A stretch of DNA of 64,000 bases from Ctena decussata (taxonomy: Eukaryota; Mollusca; Bivalvia; Lucinida; Lucinidae), in assembly GCA_963989385.1 (NCBI GenBank), contig OZ022500.1, positions 16,072,460-16,136,459 of the forward strand. Reading direction: 5' to 3'. A program made the translations under genes and the position numbers. The notes below the pieces were generated by a model that worked only from the letters and a program-made list of their open reading frames with translations, searched no databases and had not been told where the DNA came from. Shown piece after piece: positions 8,931 to 20,699 of the stretch; the stretch's first letter is position 1, and the number at the start of each line of letters is the position of its first letter.

Positions 8931-9345
8931 ATTGCCATTTCAGACCGGATAGTTCTTGCAATTCAGCGGTGAGCTTGTTTTTTATAATAGTTTTCTTATC
9001 TTGAAACATTTTCATGGGGTCTTTGTATCGTTTAACGGAAATTTCATGCGCTCTGAGATAGCCACATTTGGTTTTGTCCACAAGTTTTAATTCAGGCTCA
9101 GATTCTTTTGTCATAAAGAATTGATGAAGTTCATTCATGACGTTTTTGTGTGACTTTTTGTTTTTTTGGATTTCCCGTTTATGTTTCTTTCGTATACGCC
9201 GTTTTTTCCGCAGATTTTCCGACGTTTTTTTGGTGCCTGCCACTGGGGAAGGCGTTTCTAATGCATTTAATGCCTTATTTAATGCACTACCGTCGATTAC
9301 TCCGTTTTCATACAACTGTAATAGTGTTTTGACAGAGTCAGACAT
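8806..9345 (-). pseudogene. N-terminal part of the pPolB gene in another frame
   Basis: The 179-codon ORF starts at a proper ATG (9345) behind a TATATATAGTAAC block. It encodes an acidic/helical start, a very basic Lys/Arg stretch (about residues 45-65) and then LSGLKWQFGLIVDFF, which is how Polinton polymerases begin their conserved part. Its reading frame overlaps the polymerase frame by 125 bases. Coding sense appears to pass from one frame to the other near an A-run at about 8896-8901, after which this ORF's last 30 residues look non-conserved. Either a one-base indel broke the gene or the frame is changed during expression. Alternatively this is a separate basic protein. Confidence 0.65.
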
Positions 9346-9714
9346 TTTTTTGTTACTATATATATTGCAGTATTTTCCCCTCTAATTAAAATTATTTAAT
9401 TCCACTCATGTAATTAACCCGCGCAGGCTTTTATTCGGGCTTATTTATGCAAGCATGTTAATCATAAATTGGGCCCCAGTATAAAACACCAAAAATTGAG
9501 CTTATCTAAAGCTCTTGCGGTTTGAGGTAGGTTTTTTTTTCTGTCTTGTGGTTTGAGATAGGTTTTTCCGACGTTGAGTGTAATCTATAATAAGCCCGAT
9601 TACGTTATCTTTCAGATAATACCGTGTGACTTAATCATATGATCTTTTGAAAATCCCGTGACTAGTTGTGAAATCTTATATTCTGAATCAGGCTAGGAAA
9701 TTTATTATTTGAAG
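9346..9714. other. AT-rich spacer between pPolB and the next ORF
   Basis: No gene is seen. The right side of the polymerase start carries TATATATAG (leftward promoter candidate). A pair of TTTGAGGTAGGTTTTT/TTTGAGATAGGTTTTT words repeats at about 9522-9570. The spacer separates divergent genes and could hold early promoters. Confidence 0.35.
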
Positions 9715-10407
9715 ATGTCTTTTATTGAATTTTGTGCTGATATTGATCAGCTTACTATTTTGTTAAGAGAACGATATCCAGATGACCAACAGATTCGTGA
9801 CTGGAGTACAAAATACTGTGGAACATATTTTAATGTATTAAAAAACCAAATATGGGACCCATCTGACTTGCAGACGGAAAATGAGAACTTGAAACAAAGA
9901 ATTTTAGTGTTGGAGAGAGAAAATGAATCTCTGAAACAACAAAGTCAAAATCCATCAACATCTAGAGCTAAAGAGACAAGGAAAACAACGTTGAAACAAC
10001 AAAAGTTCGACAGAATTAAACGACGCGTTGAACTATCATTTTCTGAAGACAGACGGATTTCTGGTGAATTTCAGTACACCCCATCGGGAATAGAAGAATG
10101 TGTCGAAGCGTTGAAAAATCTTGATAGATGTATAGACAGTGATCAACGGAATATAATTTTTAATTCAGCCATCAAGGGACATGTTTTGAAGGACTTTAAA
10201 GAGTTTTCAAAAAGAAACGGGAAAGGGTTTTTTCAGGAGTTAAAAAGTCATGGTTTTCATTATTCATTGTCATATTGTAATTTTTTAATTAAATTCTTTG
10301 ATTTTGCAACAAAACATGTTAACATTCTAAAGTGTTCTTTGCCAGTTCGATTTATTTATTTGAATTTTAATATCATTAAGCAAGTTTTTGAAGAATTACA
10401 ATGGTAA
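9715..10407 (+). CDS. Coiled-coil protein at the Polinton right side, unknown function
   Basis: From the ATG at 9715 the ORF encodes 230 residues. An N-terminal globular part (SFIEFCADIDQLT) is followed by a leucine-zipper-like coiled coil (about residues 60-85, ENLKQRILVLERENESLK), a basic linker and a C-terminal domain with HGFHYSLSYCNFLIKF and a Leu/Ile-rich end. It is intact, AT-rich like the element genes and divergent from pPolB. I do not recognise a catalytic motif. It may be an element-encoded DNA-binding or regulatory protein, or a neighbouring host or other element gene. Confidence 0.5.
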   Translation: MSFIEFCADIDQLTILLRERYPDDQQIRDWSTKYCGTYFNVLKNQIWDPSDLQTENENLKQRILVLERENESLKQQSQNPSTSRAKETRKTTLKQQKFDRIKRRVELSFSEDRRISGEFQYTPSGIEECVEALKNLDRCIDSDQRNIIFNSAIKGHVLKDFKEFSKRNGKGFFQELKSHGFHYSLSYCNFLIKFFDFATKHVNILKCSLPVRFIYLNFNIIKQVFEELQW

Positions 10408-10479
10408 TCAGTCCGGGATATTCTAACGGTCTTATACACATGCGTGATTTTGACCTTTGACGAAATGTTACGGATCCAT

Positions 10480-11045
10480 CCGAGTGATATAAATAAAATC
10501 ACCCATGCGTATAATAACGTCGTTATTATATGCTTGACTGAACTGGGATTTTCTTTTTGTGTTAAAATTACTGAACTGGGATTTTCTTTTTACGTTAAAA
10601 ATAAAATCACTCATGCGTATAATAACGCCGTTAATATATGCTTGACTGAACCGGGATATTCTTTTTTTGTGTTATTATTAAAAACATTTACGTATGCCTT
10701 GTACTTCTTTATTCTTCCATAACACCACAATTAAACCCAATCTGGGTTTGTACTGGGCTATTTTTTCATATCCGGATTTGCATAAGTTGAAGAATTAGGT
10801 CCAGTCTAGGGTTGTGCATGGTTAGTTTTTTCAATATACAGAGCCTTGGCTCGGTATGTTGTGAAATTAGACCTAGTCTTGGTTTGTACTGGATTAATTA
10901 TAAACATATGTACGATATACTATTGAAATAAGGCCTGGTCTTGGTCTCTACTGGCTTAATCATAAAACATATGTACCATATATTGTGAAATTAAGCCTGG
11001 TCTTGGTTTGTACTGGCTTAATTATTAATAGTATATTGTAAAACC
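10480..11045. repeat. Two direct-repeat blocks to the right of the Polinton genes
   Basis: Two copies of a roughly 75-base unit containing CATGCGTATAATAACG and CTTGACTGAAC start near 10491 and 10600. After them, five copies of a unit of about 65 bases, keyed by CCTGGTCTTGGTTTGTACTGG, lie at about 10737, 10800, 10871, 10931 and 10997. Subterminal repeats are common near the ends of linear elements, so this may mark the right end of the Polinton. No terminal inverted repeat could be paired because the left end is outside the window. Confidence 0.6.
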
Positions 11046-11404
11046 ACCAATATTACACTACTATTCTTACATTTTTTTTCTTTGAAATATTTGTACGGCA
11101 GGGTACCTTAACTGATATACCCATCCTTTGTCTGGCCAATTCGCAGGCATGAAAATTAAAGAATTACCGCTGTGTCGTACCTTTTATGTAAGCATATGAC
11201 ATTTTTTTTAACAAAATACCGCTAAAACCTGTTTTTTGTTCATTTATGGTAATGTCAGGGAAAATTTCCTAGATAATTATTAAAGAGATTATCGATGTAC
11301 ATAATATCTATAAGTTAGAAATTTGTGGGATGTGTAATAAGAAAGTTATTCAAGTTTTTCATACTGTACGCCTAGTAATATTTATTGGGGGCACTGGCAC
11401 AATA

Positions 11405-11545
11405 GTCGGGATGGCACTGTACCCATTAGTCGAGTATCAGCAAAATACCACTGTACCCATAAGTCGGGTATTTTGTTCCCATATGTCGGGTCCTTTGTTA
11501 TTATTCGTCTTGTTTTTACCCATAAGTCGGGTATTTTCGTGCGAC
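11405..11545 (+). repeat. Short direct repeats with TACCCATAAGTCGGGTATTTTG
   Basis: Four imperfect copies of a CCCATAAGTCGGGTATTTT-like word occur at about 11428, 11455, 11480 and 11518. The unit is about 20 to 40 bases apart and not coding. Confidence 0.5.
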
Positions 11546-11559
11546 TTGCACTTTAAAGC

Positions 11560-14500
11560 AAATAAGACACAAGTCCACCATAATTTAAAGAGTAAAAACG
11601 GATCATCAATAGAGCCACATCAGTTGAGAGTGTACAGCAACGAATATAAAAATGCACCATCTCACAATAGTGTATATCGAATTCTAGCTTTCTTTCCTTG
11701 TTATGACCCCCTTCTTTTGTCTTTCAATAGCATGACCTGACACCACAGTGTTTACAGACGTGTCTAGTAGATTAAGATGGTACCCTTTTATCTATAGACG
11801 TCTTTGTAAAGCCTTATCTGCAGAGTTACGTACGTTAAGAAGTAATACCACACATGTATATTAGCATCATAGGTCGTGCGCTTATGGCTGCCACTACATT
11901 GGTATTTTAGCATACTGGCACAGGACATTTGGTGGCCAGAACTGCCATGCTACTCACACAAGATGACTAGTTGAAGCCTGAGATGGTAAAACATAGACGT
12001 CTTGTAATGTGCTTAGCAGTGGCAAACGTGATCTTTACTCTCGCACTACAGTCGCCTTTGCTGTTTTCACTAAATGCCTTGACTGTTATCACAACCTATT
12101 CAGACGAGTTACCTGAGCTGGTGTATCAGTAGGCCATTGATGTCTGAAGCTTGCACTACAGTAAAGGTCTTGTTGCGAGAGCTTGAACAACAGTTTCAGA
12201 TATGTTTCATAGTAGACTGTGTCGATGATTAAGTCCCCTTAGTGATATGTAGTGTGGCCATAATATTTTCACCCCTTCCCTTCCATACATATATTTAGTC
12301 TCTATATATTAACCCCTTGAATTATAACCGGTTTCATTCATATATGATATCATAACCGTTAAAATGTAGTATTAAGATAGCTGGAGTAATAGGATATAAA
12401 TCTTGCCATTGGGGATGGCTGGTGCCATTTTTACAATTTTCACCCCCTCCCTCCTCCACCCCCTTGATTCATCTGGTTCCATTTGTATTTATATAGTAAG
12501 CAGCATATTGTTAAATATTTTACGTGTACCGCATGCATATTCAAATGCAGACACAGTTTCAAGTCAGTGGTATGTCCTTTTTTCAAGTTTAATAGATTTC
12601 AGGTATGAAATTTAAACACTTCCTATAACGTTAACTACACAAGCTAACGAAGTCAGTTTTAGTCCATTAAATGGCTATGTAAAACAAAACACAAAATGAC
12701 TTAGTTGTAAGGAGCAAATGTACCAGCTTCAAATGCATTAATCAGAATAATATGAAACTTCTCAAGTAATAATGACACACAAGGTTTGAATACAGCAGAC
12801 TAGGTTTGATTTGATGTTTTCCTGAGAAATTCTGAAAAGTGCAAAACACGCCTCATGCAACCTGGAGCATCTGCATATTTATTTCAGATAGGCTCTATAA
12901 ACTCTCTAGCCACTGGATTAAAACTAATTAAAACAATATTCTGATGAAGTTTTGGGAGCCGTCATAGCAGCCTCTACAAAGCCGCTTAACGACAGGGTAC
13001 TTATAAATGAAAGCATTTGATTTTCATTATAGGTAATTTTCTTATATTTTTCCATGCAAGTTATATGTTCATCAGTCACATTAGGAATGTCTAGAAGAGG
13101 CGATTCAGATGAGCACCAACATAATGTCATTTGGGCAATAGCAATATTTAGATTCAAATAACTTTATTTGTTTCCCACAGACCTGTCTGTCGTAACGTAA
13201 ATTACATGCGATGCTGTAACACTGATACAAAAACGTATATGTCACAGTAGTTGAACAAATTTGCTTGTACATCAGCAATGCCCTTTAGAACCAAAAGCAC
13301 GAGGCGATGAGTTTCAGATTGTCAGTTGACAAGTTTCGATATTCTGGATTGTACATAAATACTCCTGTATATCTGAAAACTTATTCTTGGCATCATGATG
13401 ATGTGTATTTTATGTCTAAAAGTAGTTTGCAAAATGAATTATTGTCGACTTTATAAACAAGAAAACATCTATAAACACAGAACATACATGATACTATGAT
13501 TTTCTATTTAATTGAATCGCTTTTAATAGTAATTTAAATAACTAATATACCAATTTGGTGACGTAAACTACATGAGACTGATTTATCTACATTGAATTTA
13601 TCTGCTTCACAGCTCACACTTTTAAAATTCCTGCATCTTCATGTGTAAACAGCGTTACAAATAATTTTATGACTATTTTTCTGCATTAGATTTCAGATGG
13701 CAGCTGTATACAATTTATGTATTGTAAACAACACATGCTAATGAAGCCAACTGTTTGTAATGTAAATATTGAGCTAGAAATATATGATAGCTTGCTTAAA
13801 AAGATATAATTTACTAAATTGAAACGTGTTTTCTGGGTCAACTTGGCAAAAACATATGTTTTGCACCCAACTACTGCATCCAGCTGTACCCCGACGACTG
13901 GATACACATCCAATATTACGGCACTCAACAATTGGGACAGTGCCCCCGACATTCGAAACTCGGCGTACAGACATAAAATTGCAAATAAATTCGCTGTCGC
14001 TGAACAGAAATATGCCATACTTTGATCATTTTATCTTTGTTGCATTAGCCAATGCGTGCAATCGTAAAATACAACAAATTAGACATTGAGATGAAGGAAT
14101 CGATTGTGTAAACACCATTTCTACACGCGACGTAACAACATACACAGTAAAATGGGACGCAATTCAGGTGATTTTGCCATTTGAGCGTTGTCGTTTAACA
14201 AGGAAAATAAATATTAGGTGTTTTACAAGATCCACTTGGAAAATAATGTCAAAATGTAAAATAGATATTACTTACTGCCTTAAACTATGCACAGGTCAAC
14301 AATGTGTCAACACAAACTTGCCCTCGTGGATTGGTACAGCCCCCAACGAATGAATTTTCAGAGTACAGTGGTTCTTATGGGTGATTCCAGTATCTTAATG
14401 TTCAATAGTTTAAAACACAGGAGACAGAATGAAGTTCACAATACTTTATTTACGCCGAAGCAAACAGTATTTACAGTTCACATCTAGCACAATTTTAGTC

Positions 14501-15270
14501 TGTAACTGGCTTTCCAAATACAAATAACAGTTCATCCAATTTTGATATATTTTAGTCTTTAGTTGGAAATTTCAAAACTCAAAGACATATAGTTTTCGTT
14601 TTGCTGGTAAACTCCAAGCAAGTGTACGCTGTAGTAGGTAATTCCTAACTAACTTGTTCTTTTTGAAAAAGAACTAAAATCTCAGAAATCTTACAAAATA
14701 GCCACACCTCCTAATAGAGAATGACCAATCAAAAAAATATGTTGTGGCAGGAAACCATTAGAAAAAAATCCTCTAAAGCATTAGCAAGTAATTAACAAAT
14801 ATCAGTTTAAATGTATAACAAACTCCTTTTTGTTGTTAAAACAGGAAAGAATGACTGTCACCTGTTAAAACAACCAAACATATGTATACAATAGAACACA
14901 GTATATTGCGGTGATTAAACTGTGGTGCCACAGAAGCCAAAATATGTCTTCAGATGACTATGTTTGCCACTTAATCCTGATTATAATGATTGCAAGCTAC
15001 TGAGATACTATTGAAATAAGACATATGCTATTTTAAGTATCAAGAAATGAAAACAGGTATCAATGGTGGCTTAATCTAAATAACGACAATTTATACAAAA
15101 AATGTAAGCAGAAAAGAAGAAAGAGAAACAGAATAGAAAAATGATGTAAAGGTTATAAAAATGGGAAAAATAATGTTATGGTAAAAATACTGAATTTTTG
15201 CCGCATAACACACGCCTGTATCGGTACTCAAGAAGTTGAGAAAGCGCAATGTCATTTTTTCTGCCGGTCG
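11560..15270. other. No gene seen; AT-rich intergenic DNA
   Basis: Only short open frames without family resemblance occur, and opposite-strand frames at 13690-14090 mirror each other. No RNA gene or inverted repeat of note was found by eye. Confidence 0.5.
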
Positions 15271-15274
15271 CGCT

Positions 15275-17255
15275 AAGAAGAACATAACATAACATAACAT
15301 AACATAATTTTATTCAGCATAAAGCAAAAACACAATGCTTATAGCCTACGAATCATATATACAGTAGTGAGGACATGCATACAAATTTACGAGGAGCGCA
15401 ACAAATGGATCACTGTGTAATAATACTATATAATACCTATTTTCCTTAGATTCGATGCATGATAAATGAATTTAGCAACATTTAAGACAGCCTTTTTATT
15501 TGTTGTTGACATCAAATCATCAAATTTATTAAGTGTTGGCCAACGACAGTAAAAAGCTTTCAAATATTTTTGTCTTAACTCTCGGTAAAAGGGACATACT
15601 AATAGAAAATGATATTCGTTTTCCAAAAAGTTACTATTACATAATTTACAAATTCTTTCACTTCTGTTTAAGTTTTCGTATCTTCCGCGTTCAATAGCTA
15701 AATCATATGACGATAATCTGAATTGTGTCAAAGCTATTTTACATTTCTTTTCCGTAATAAAATCAAGATAATTTTCTAATTCCAAATCATGTTTATATCG
15801 TGCGTGCATTTCCAATCTTCTTGAATTATTTATTGAAGAATACCAGGATTGCTTGTATGTGTCAATTATGCGTCGTTTTATCAAATTAAAAGGAATATCA
15901 ATATCAGTTTGGTGTATCCAAATGTTGCTAAGTCCAAAATTATATATTTTTAACTTGGTAGGCCCAATTTAATCCATTATTTGTCCGGTTATTTTCTATG
16001 TCATTTTTTAATAGATTATACATTTTCTTAGGAATAAAAGAATCCCTTGATGATAATATCTTTAATCAATATCGGATCATACTTATTTTTCTATATATTA
16101 TTAACGGAAATCTGCCTAACTCTCCGTACAGTCCAGAAAAATTTGTTGATTTTCGAACATTTAAAACCCATCTACAAAATTTATTATGTAATATTTCGAT
16201 ATCTTTTGCTTCGTTATAACCCCACACCTCAGCGCTATAATTCAAAACTGATCCAACAAATATATCCAATAATTTACATTTTTGGGAAGTCGTAAATTCA
16301 GTTTGTCGAAAAAGTGAAAACAATTTATGTAAAGCAAAAGCAGCATGTTGTATTTTTTCTTTTTTTGTGCTCTGTTTCAATTACCATTTTTAAAGAAATG
16401 CATACCTAGATATTTAAACGATGTCACCATTTCTAATATAACGTTATTAAGATAGAAATCAAAATTTGTATGTCTTCCCTTCTCAAATATCATGGCTTTT
16501 GTTTTTGCTGTGTTGATTTTTAAACCCCAAAGTGTACAGTATGATTCGATGTCGTATAAAATAGACTGTAATACTATCGGTGATTTAGCGAAAACTACAG
16601 CATCATCAGCATATAACATTAAAAACAACTGCATGTCATCAATAGTGAATATTTGATCTAAACCAACATTTATATTTTGCACAATATCATTAATAAAAAG
16701 CATGAATAATAATGGCGAACTCGGATCCCCCTGTTTTAATCCAGTATATGAGCTGAAAAAACGGGAAGTGGAAGACTGATATCTAACACAAGATTTGACG
16801 ACAGGGAACGTATAGCACTGAAAAATTTACTACTGACATTTTCAGATAAGAATTTTGGCATAAAAAGGATCTGTTAATTTTATCAAAGTCTTTTTCGTAA
16901 TCTATAAAAACGCAATATAACTTTTCTCCCTGACTCAATGTTTTAACAATAACAGAATAAAAGGTGAAAATGCAGTCTACCGTAGATTTGCCCTTTTGAA
17001 AGCCAAATTGACTATCTAGAATTTTTTCTTCTGTTTCTGCCCATTTATTTAAACGATTGAGTAGTATCTGCGAATATATTTTCCCCATGATATTGATTAA
17101 AGTTATACCCCTGTAATTACCAGCCTCATCTGGGTTGCCACCCTTAAAAATCGGTACTATGATCCCCTCTCCCCACAACCGTGGGTATTCGCCATTTGCA
17201 TACATAAGATCAAAAATTTGAATTGAAGTTTGAAATAGTAAAATCGAGTATTATA
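15275..17255 (-). mobile_element. Decayed non-LTR retrotransposon (LINE) RT and 3' end
   Basis: Read leftward, fragments in shifting frames give an RT core: GIIVPIFKGGNPDEAGNYRGITL and QFGFQKGKSTVDCI (16783-17205), LYADDAVVF with SFKYLGMHF (16377-16703) and the thumb (16066-16380). A C-terminal zinc-knuckle-like part has CKLCN, then H and C (15426-15884). It is truncated upstream of the RT and interrupted by frameshifts and stops. It ends in five TTATG repeats (15282-15306 on the + strand as AACAT units), typical of LINEs with microsatellite 3' tails. The clade is not assigned. Confidence 0.8.
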
Positions 17256-17819
17256 TGCAATACAATACAACTGAAACCAGAGTAGGAAGTTCAAGAAAAT
17301 GTGTGTTTTGGAAGGTCGACTGTTTAACATGCATTATAAGGTAACATGCAACATGATCGAGGAGAATGAGTGCATTACATATTAATTTTACTTGCACTAC
17401 TGAACTTGAAGACACGAAATAAGGCTGCACTAAGATTGTACGTTAGGCCAGCACTTATTCTCCATAAAATGCTTGTATCATTAAACTTTTGTACGCACGC
17501 ATGCACTGTTTACCAATATTTTAGATGAGCAGGGAGACTGGCATGCCAAAATAGGAATGTTGCCTATATACAAGAGCTTGCGAAGCATACAACAGTGAGA
17601 AGACAAAAGTTGAAATCGTATGGCCATGTCTTGGGTTCAACAGGCCAAGTAAAGACAGTCTGGGGCGAATTTCTTTAACTATACAGAAACACATTTCGGA
17701 AATATGATTTTAGGAACCAGAAACACGTTCCAGCTGAGCTTCTGGCTCTATTCTACAGAATTAAATAAAAAAAAATCACCTTATGATCGTTCACTGGTTT
17801 CTGATGCAGTTTATTGAAA

Positions 17820-17854
<35 letters not shown>

Positions 17855-18062
17855 AGGATTCCGGAATATGTTTCTGTTTCAGGCAAAAGAAATGCTCCCA
17901 AGGCAAGGCTGACAATAAAATAGAAGGGAAAGAATGTCATGGAACAGACGTCCACAAACATGCAAAGTTCCAGGGGAAAATAGAATACAAGGGGACTGTG
18001 GAGAGATTGGCATGATGTCATCGAAGACATTTTTCGACCAGTAACTCAGCATGCACATTCGA
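17256..18062. other. Non-coding stretch with a 31-base A tract
   Basis: No gene seen. A run of 31 A bases at 17823-17853 may be the tail of a retroposed sequence read on the + strand, or a simple repeat. Confidence 0.4.
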
Positions 18063-18429
18063 GAGACGTTCTCAGTTAAGCTGGGCCATTAGCTATTAAT
18101 TTTGTCCCTCATATTGCCTTTCTTTAAATTTACAAAATAACGGTCCTGTTTACCCTCTGACAAGTTGCCCTCTGTCTAAAGAAGTAGCTAAACGTACCAA
18201 GACATGGATGCGTTTTGTTTGGCATTTTTAACACTGGTTTGAATAATGATATCCTGGTTTAAAATGCGACGTTTTTAAATGTCGCAATATTGCCGTTGCA
18301 GAGATATGAACGCCACACGGGTAAAAAAGATAAATCACTGCTGAAAATCCAGTTCCATTATTAAATTCAGGTGTTTTCTTACATATTTCCCCGCTTAAAC
18401 AATATCTAAAGGGTAATTTTTGCTACGAA

Positions 18430-18850
18430 ATGAGACTGGGAACTAATGTCGCAAATTCTATGTAACCTACGTCACAGTGGTAAATTCATGATACATGACT
18501 TTACTAAAATGGCCCGGCATCATAAAACTTACAAGATCACACGAAGAAATATGTGTTCCTCAATATGTTATATCTTTTGTGCAAATTTTGCTCCATTTTG
18601 TATATTTTACTCGACTTCAAAATACATTACCCCAGCATTTTTCTGTAAGAATGTAACCTTACGTCACGGGCTTTTTTTTTAAACTGAGCAAAGCAATCAC
18701 TCTGAAACTCATGTGCAAAATCCTGCCTAGTAGCAGCTACTAGATGGTGTGCTTAGATTTCATGCACTGAAACATTAAATGGTATAAAAACGTTAAAATG
18801 TGTGCACTGTAACCTACGTCACACGTAACCTACGTCCAGTGGGAACGCGT
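18430..18850 (+). repeat. Scattered TGTAACCTACGTCAC words
   Basis: The word GTAACCTACGTCAC or a one-base variant occurs at about 18461, 18653, 18807 and 18823, twice with CAGTGGG following. This looks like an internal motif of a diverged repeat. No coding sense is seen. Confidence 0.35.
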
Positions 18851-19074
18851 ATCCATGGCGGAGTGATATTTTTATACAGATAGCAACGAAATAACGTTCG
18901 AAATTTCTCAGACTCAGATTCAATCGACGAACGTGTCGCAATTTCAGTGATGCTTTGTCGGCGAATCAAGCTACACAGAGCCGAAAATAAGATATGGTTT
19001 TATTCCTTACATCTTAATTTAATTTTCTATGCCTTTAAGAGCAGAGCTAAACACCGAGATATTCTGCAATCGAA

Positions 19075-19290
19075 CGTTTTACGTGATCATGTAAAGACGA
19101 CTCTTATCCGCCAACTTCAATAGCAATTTTCAAAACAAATCGACTTTCTCCCGTCGGCGGACATATGCCATGAAAAACCATGGTGTCTGCCCTTTCTCCA
19201 TTATAAAAATTAAGTAATTCGGTGTTTGGGACAATTTCCTTTGCAAAATAATGTTTAGGTACCCTATTTCATTTTCTCAAATTAATGGCG
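19075..19290 (+). repeat. Diverged interspersed repeat, copy 1
   Basis: It shares CCAACTTCA, GACTTTCTCCCG and TTTGGGACAATTTCCTTTGC in the same order and spacing with 23690-23900. The two copies are direct and about 4.6 kb apart. Element type unknown. Confidence 0.5.
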
Positions 19291-19714
19291 GATTTTTTAC
19301 CTGATCGATAGACAGCAAAATAATCTGTAATAAATTTAAACATTACCGAAATGTTCTTGAATCCTGAAATCCGACACACGAAGAGGAACGCATCTAGTAA
19401 TTCAACATACAACAATATTTTTTTCTGTACTTTCTTCAGAATGATTGGGAAAAGAATTCTGATCAGTAGCCTACACCATACTGTAAACAAATCGATCGAT
19501 TTATGACAGTTGTGACGCAATTACAGAACTGCGTCAACTGTTTCAAACTTCGCATTTACTTGCTTATAAGTTATTAAGACCGGTACATTGTGGTCACAAT
19601 CAGAGGGACTGCTAGAAAAAAATAATTTTGCTATCCAATTAATCCTGCACGTGCCAATATTTCAAAGCCTCTCCTCAACTCACACGATCACCCTACCCAA
19701 CTTAAGGCCCCTCT

Positions 19715-19795
19715 ACCCCCCCCCCCTTCTTCCTCCACCCTTCCTCCATCCCCAACCCCCACCCCTACACACACACACACGCACACAACTTTTAA
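19715..19795. repeat. C-rich and (AC)n low-complexity tract
   Basis: A C run near 19718 is followed by CT/CA-rich sequence and an (AC)n microsatellite at about 19768-19788. Confidence 0.7.
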
Positions 19796-20150
19796 CCTTT
19801 CTTTTACATGAAAAACTAAGCAAAATATAATACTAGTAGATGTTTAGCCATGTTTAGCCATAACAAATACTTGCAAAACTTCATTGACTAAAATCCTTGA
19901 TTAAAAAGTGCAGTGTAGACCTGGGTTAGACTGTACTATCAAAACAGCAGTCTAATCAGGGTCAGTACTATTTGATTTTCCCAGCAATTTCGACACACTG
20001 TCAGATGGTGAAAGTGGTAGGACAATTGCAGTAATGAAGATTTTATTTCAACTTTAAGCTTAGAAAATAACTTGGCCATACATACTTATACACTCTTTTA
20101 CACTCCATATAATTTCAGCCAACATTGAGAAGCAGCATATGTACTGTTAA

Positions 20151-20689
20151 AGGTAGGTTCCTGTACTAGGGATAACAATTATGACCACAAAATAATTTCG
20201 TCTTTTTCTGAGCAGTATTGAATTCTCTTATTTTTCTGAATATGTTGCTACTGAGAAACTCGTCAGATGTAGAAGAAAATAGTCGTTTTCCTTTTTGGTT
20301 TATTTTCTTTCGTTGGAATTCCAGTTCTAAAAATAACTATGTTTATTATGTCTATAAGTGCGCGATTTCTGATGCCATCCTCCAAAGGTCAATTTTCCCT
20401 TGTCGTGAGCTCTCCTAGAGGTCCTGGCATGGTGGAAGGGTTAAAACTATCCCAAAATGCAATGCAGCATGACCTCAGCTGCGTTATCTATTTTTGGCGC
20501 GAACTAAAAATAGCGCTAACTGGTGTGCGAAGCAGAGTTAGGAAATCCCTTGCAAAACAACTTTTCTAATATTTTTTTTATTTACACTTTTTAGTGAAAC
20601 TTATTCATTCCCTTTTATAAGTGCTTCCCAACTACTTGGATGAAAGATTATCTAAATCATGATGCATTCCAAAGTACAGGAACCTACCT
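20151..20689. mobile_element. TTAA-flanked MITE, copy 1 (539 bases)
   Basis: Terminal inverted repeats AGGTAGGTTCCTGTACT and its complement are flanked on both sides by TTAA (20147-20150 and 20690-20693), the target duplication of piggyBac-type transposases. A second copy of almost the same length lies at 25646-26183. The short open frames inside are conserved only because the copies are alike. Non-autonomous. Confidence 0.8.
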
Positions 20690-20699
20690 TTAAATGAGC

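Noticed and set aside
13686..14090. Overlapping ORFs on both strands
   Set aside because: Three to four frames are open in both directions over the same bases, with no family resemblance; open by chance.
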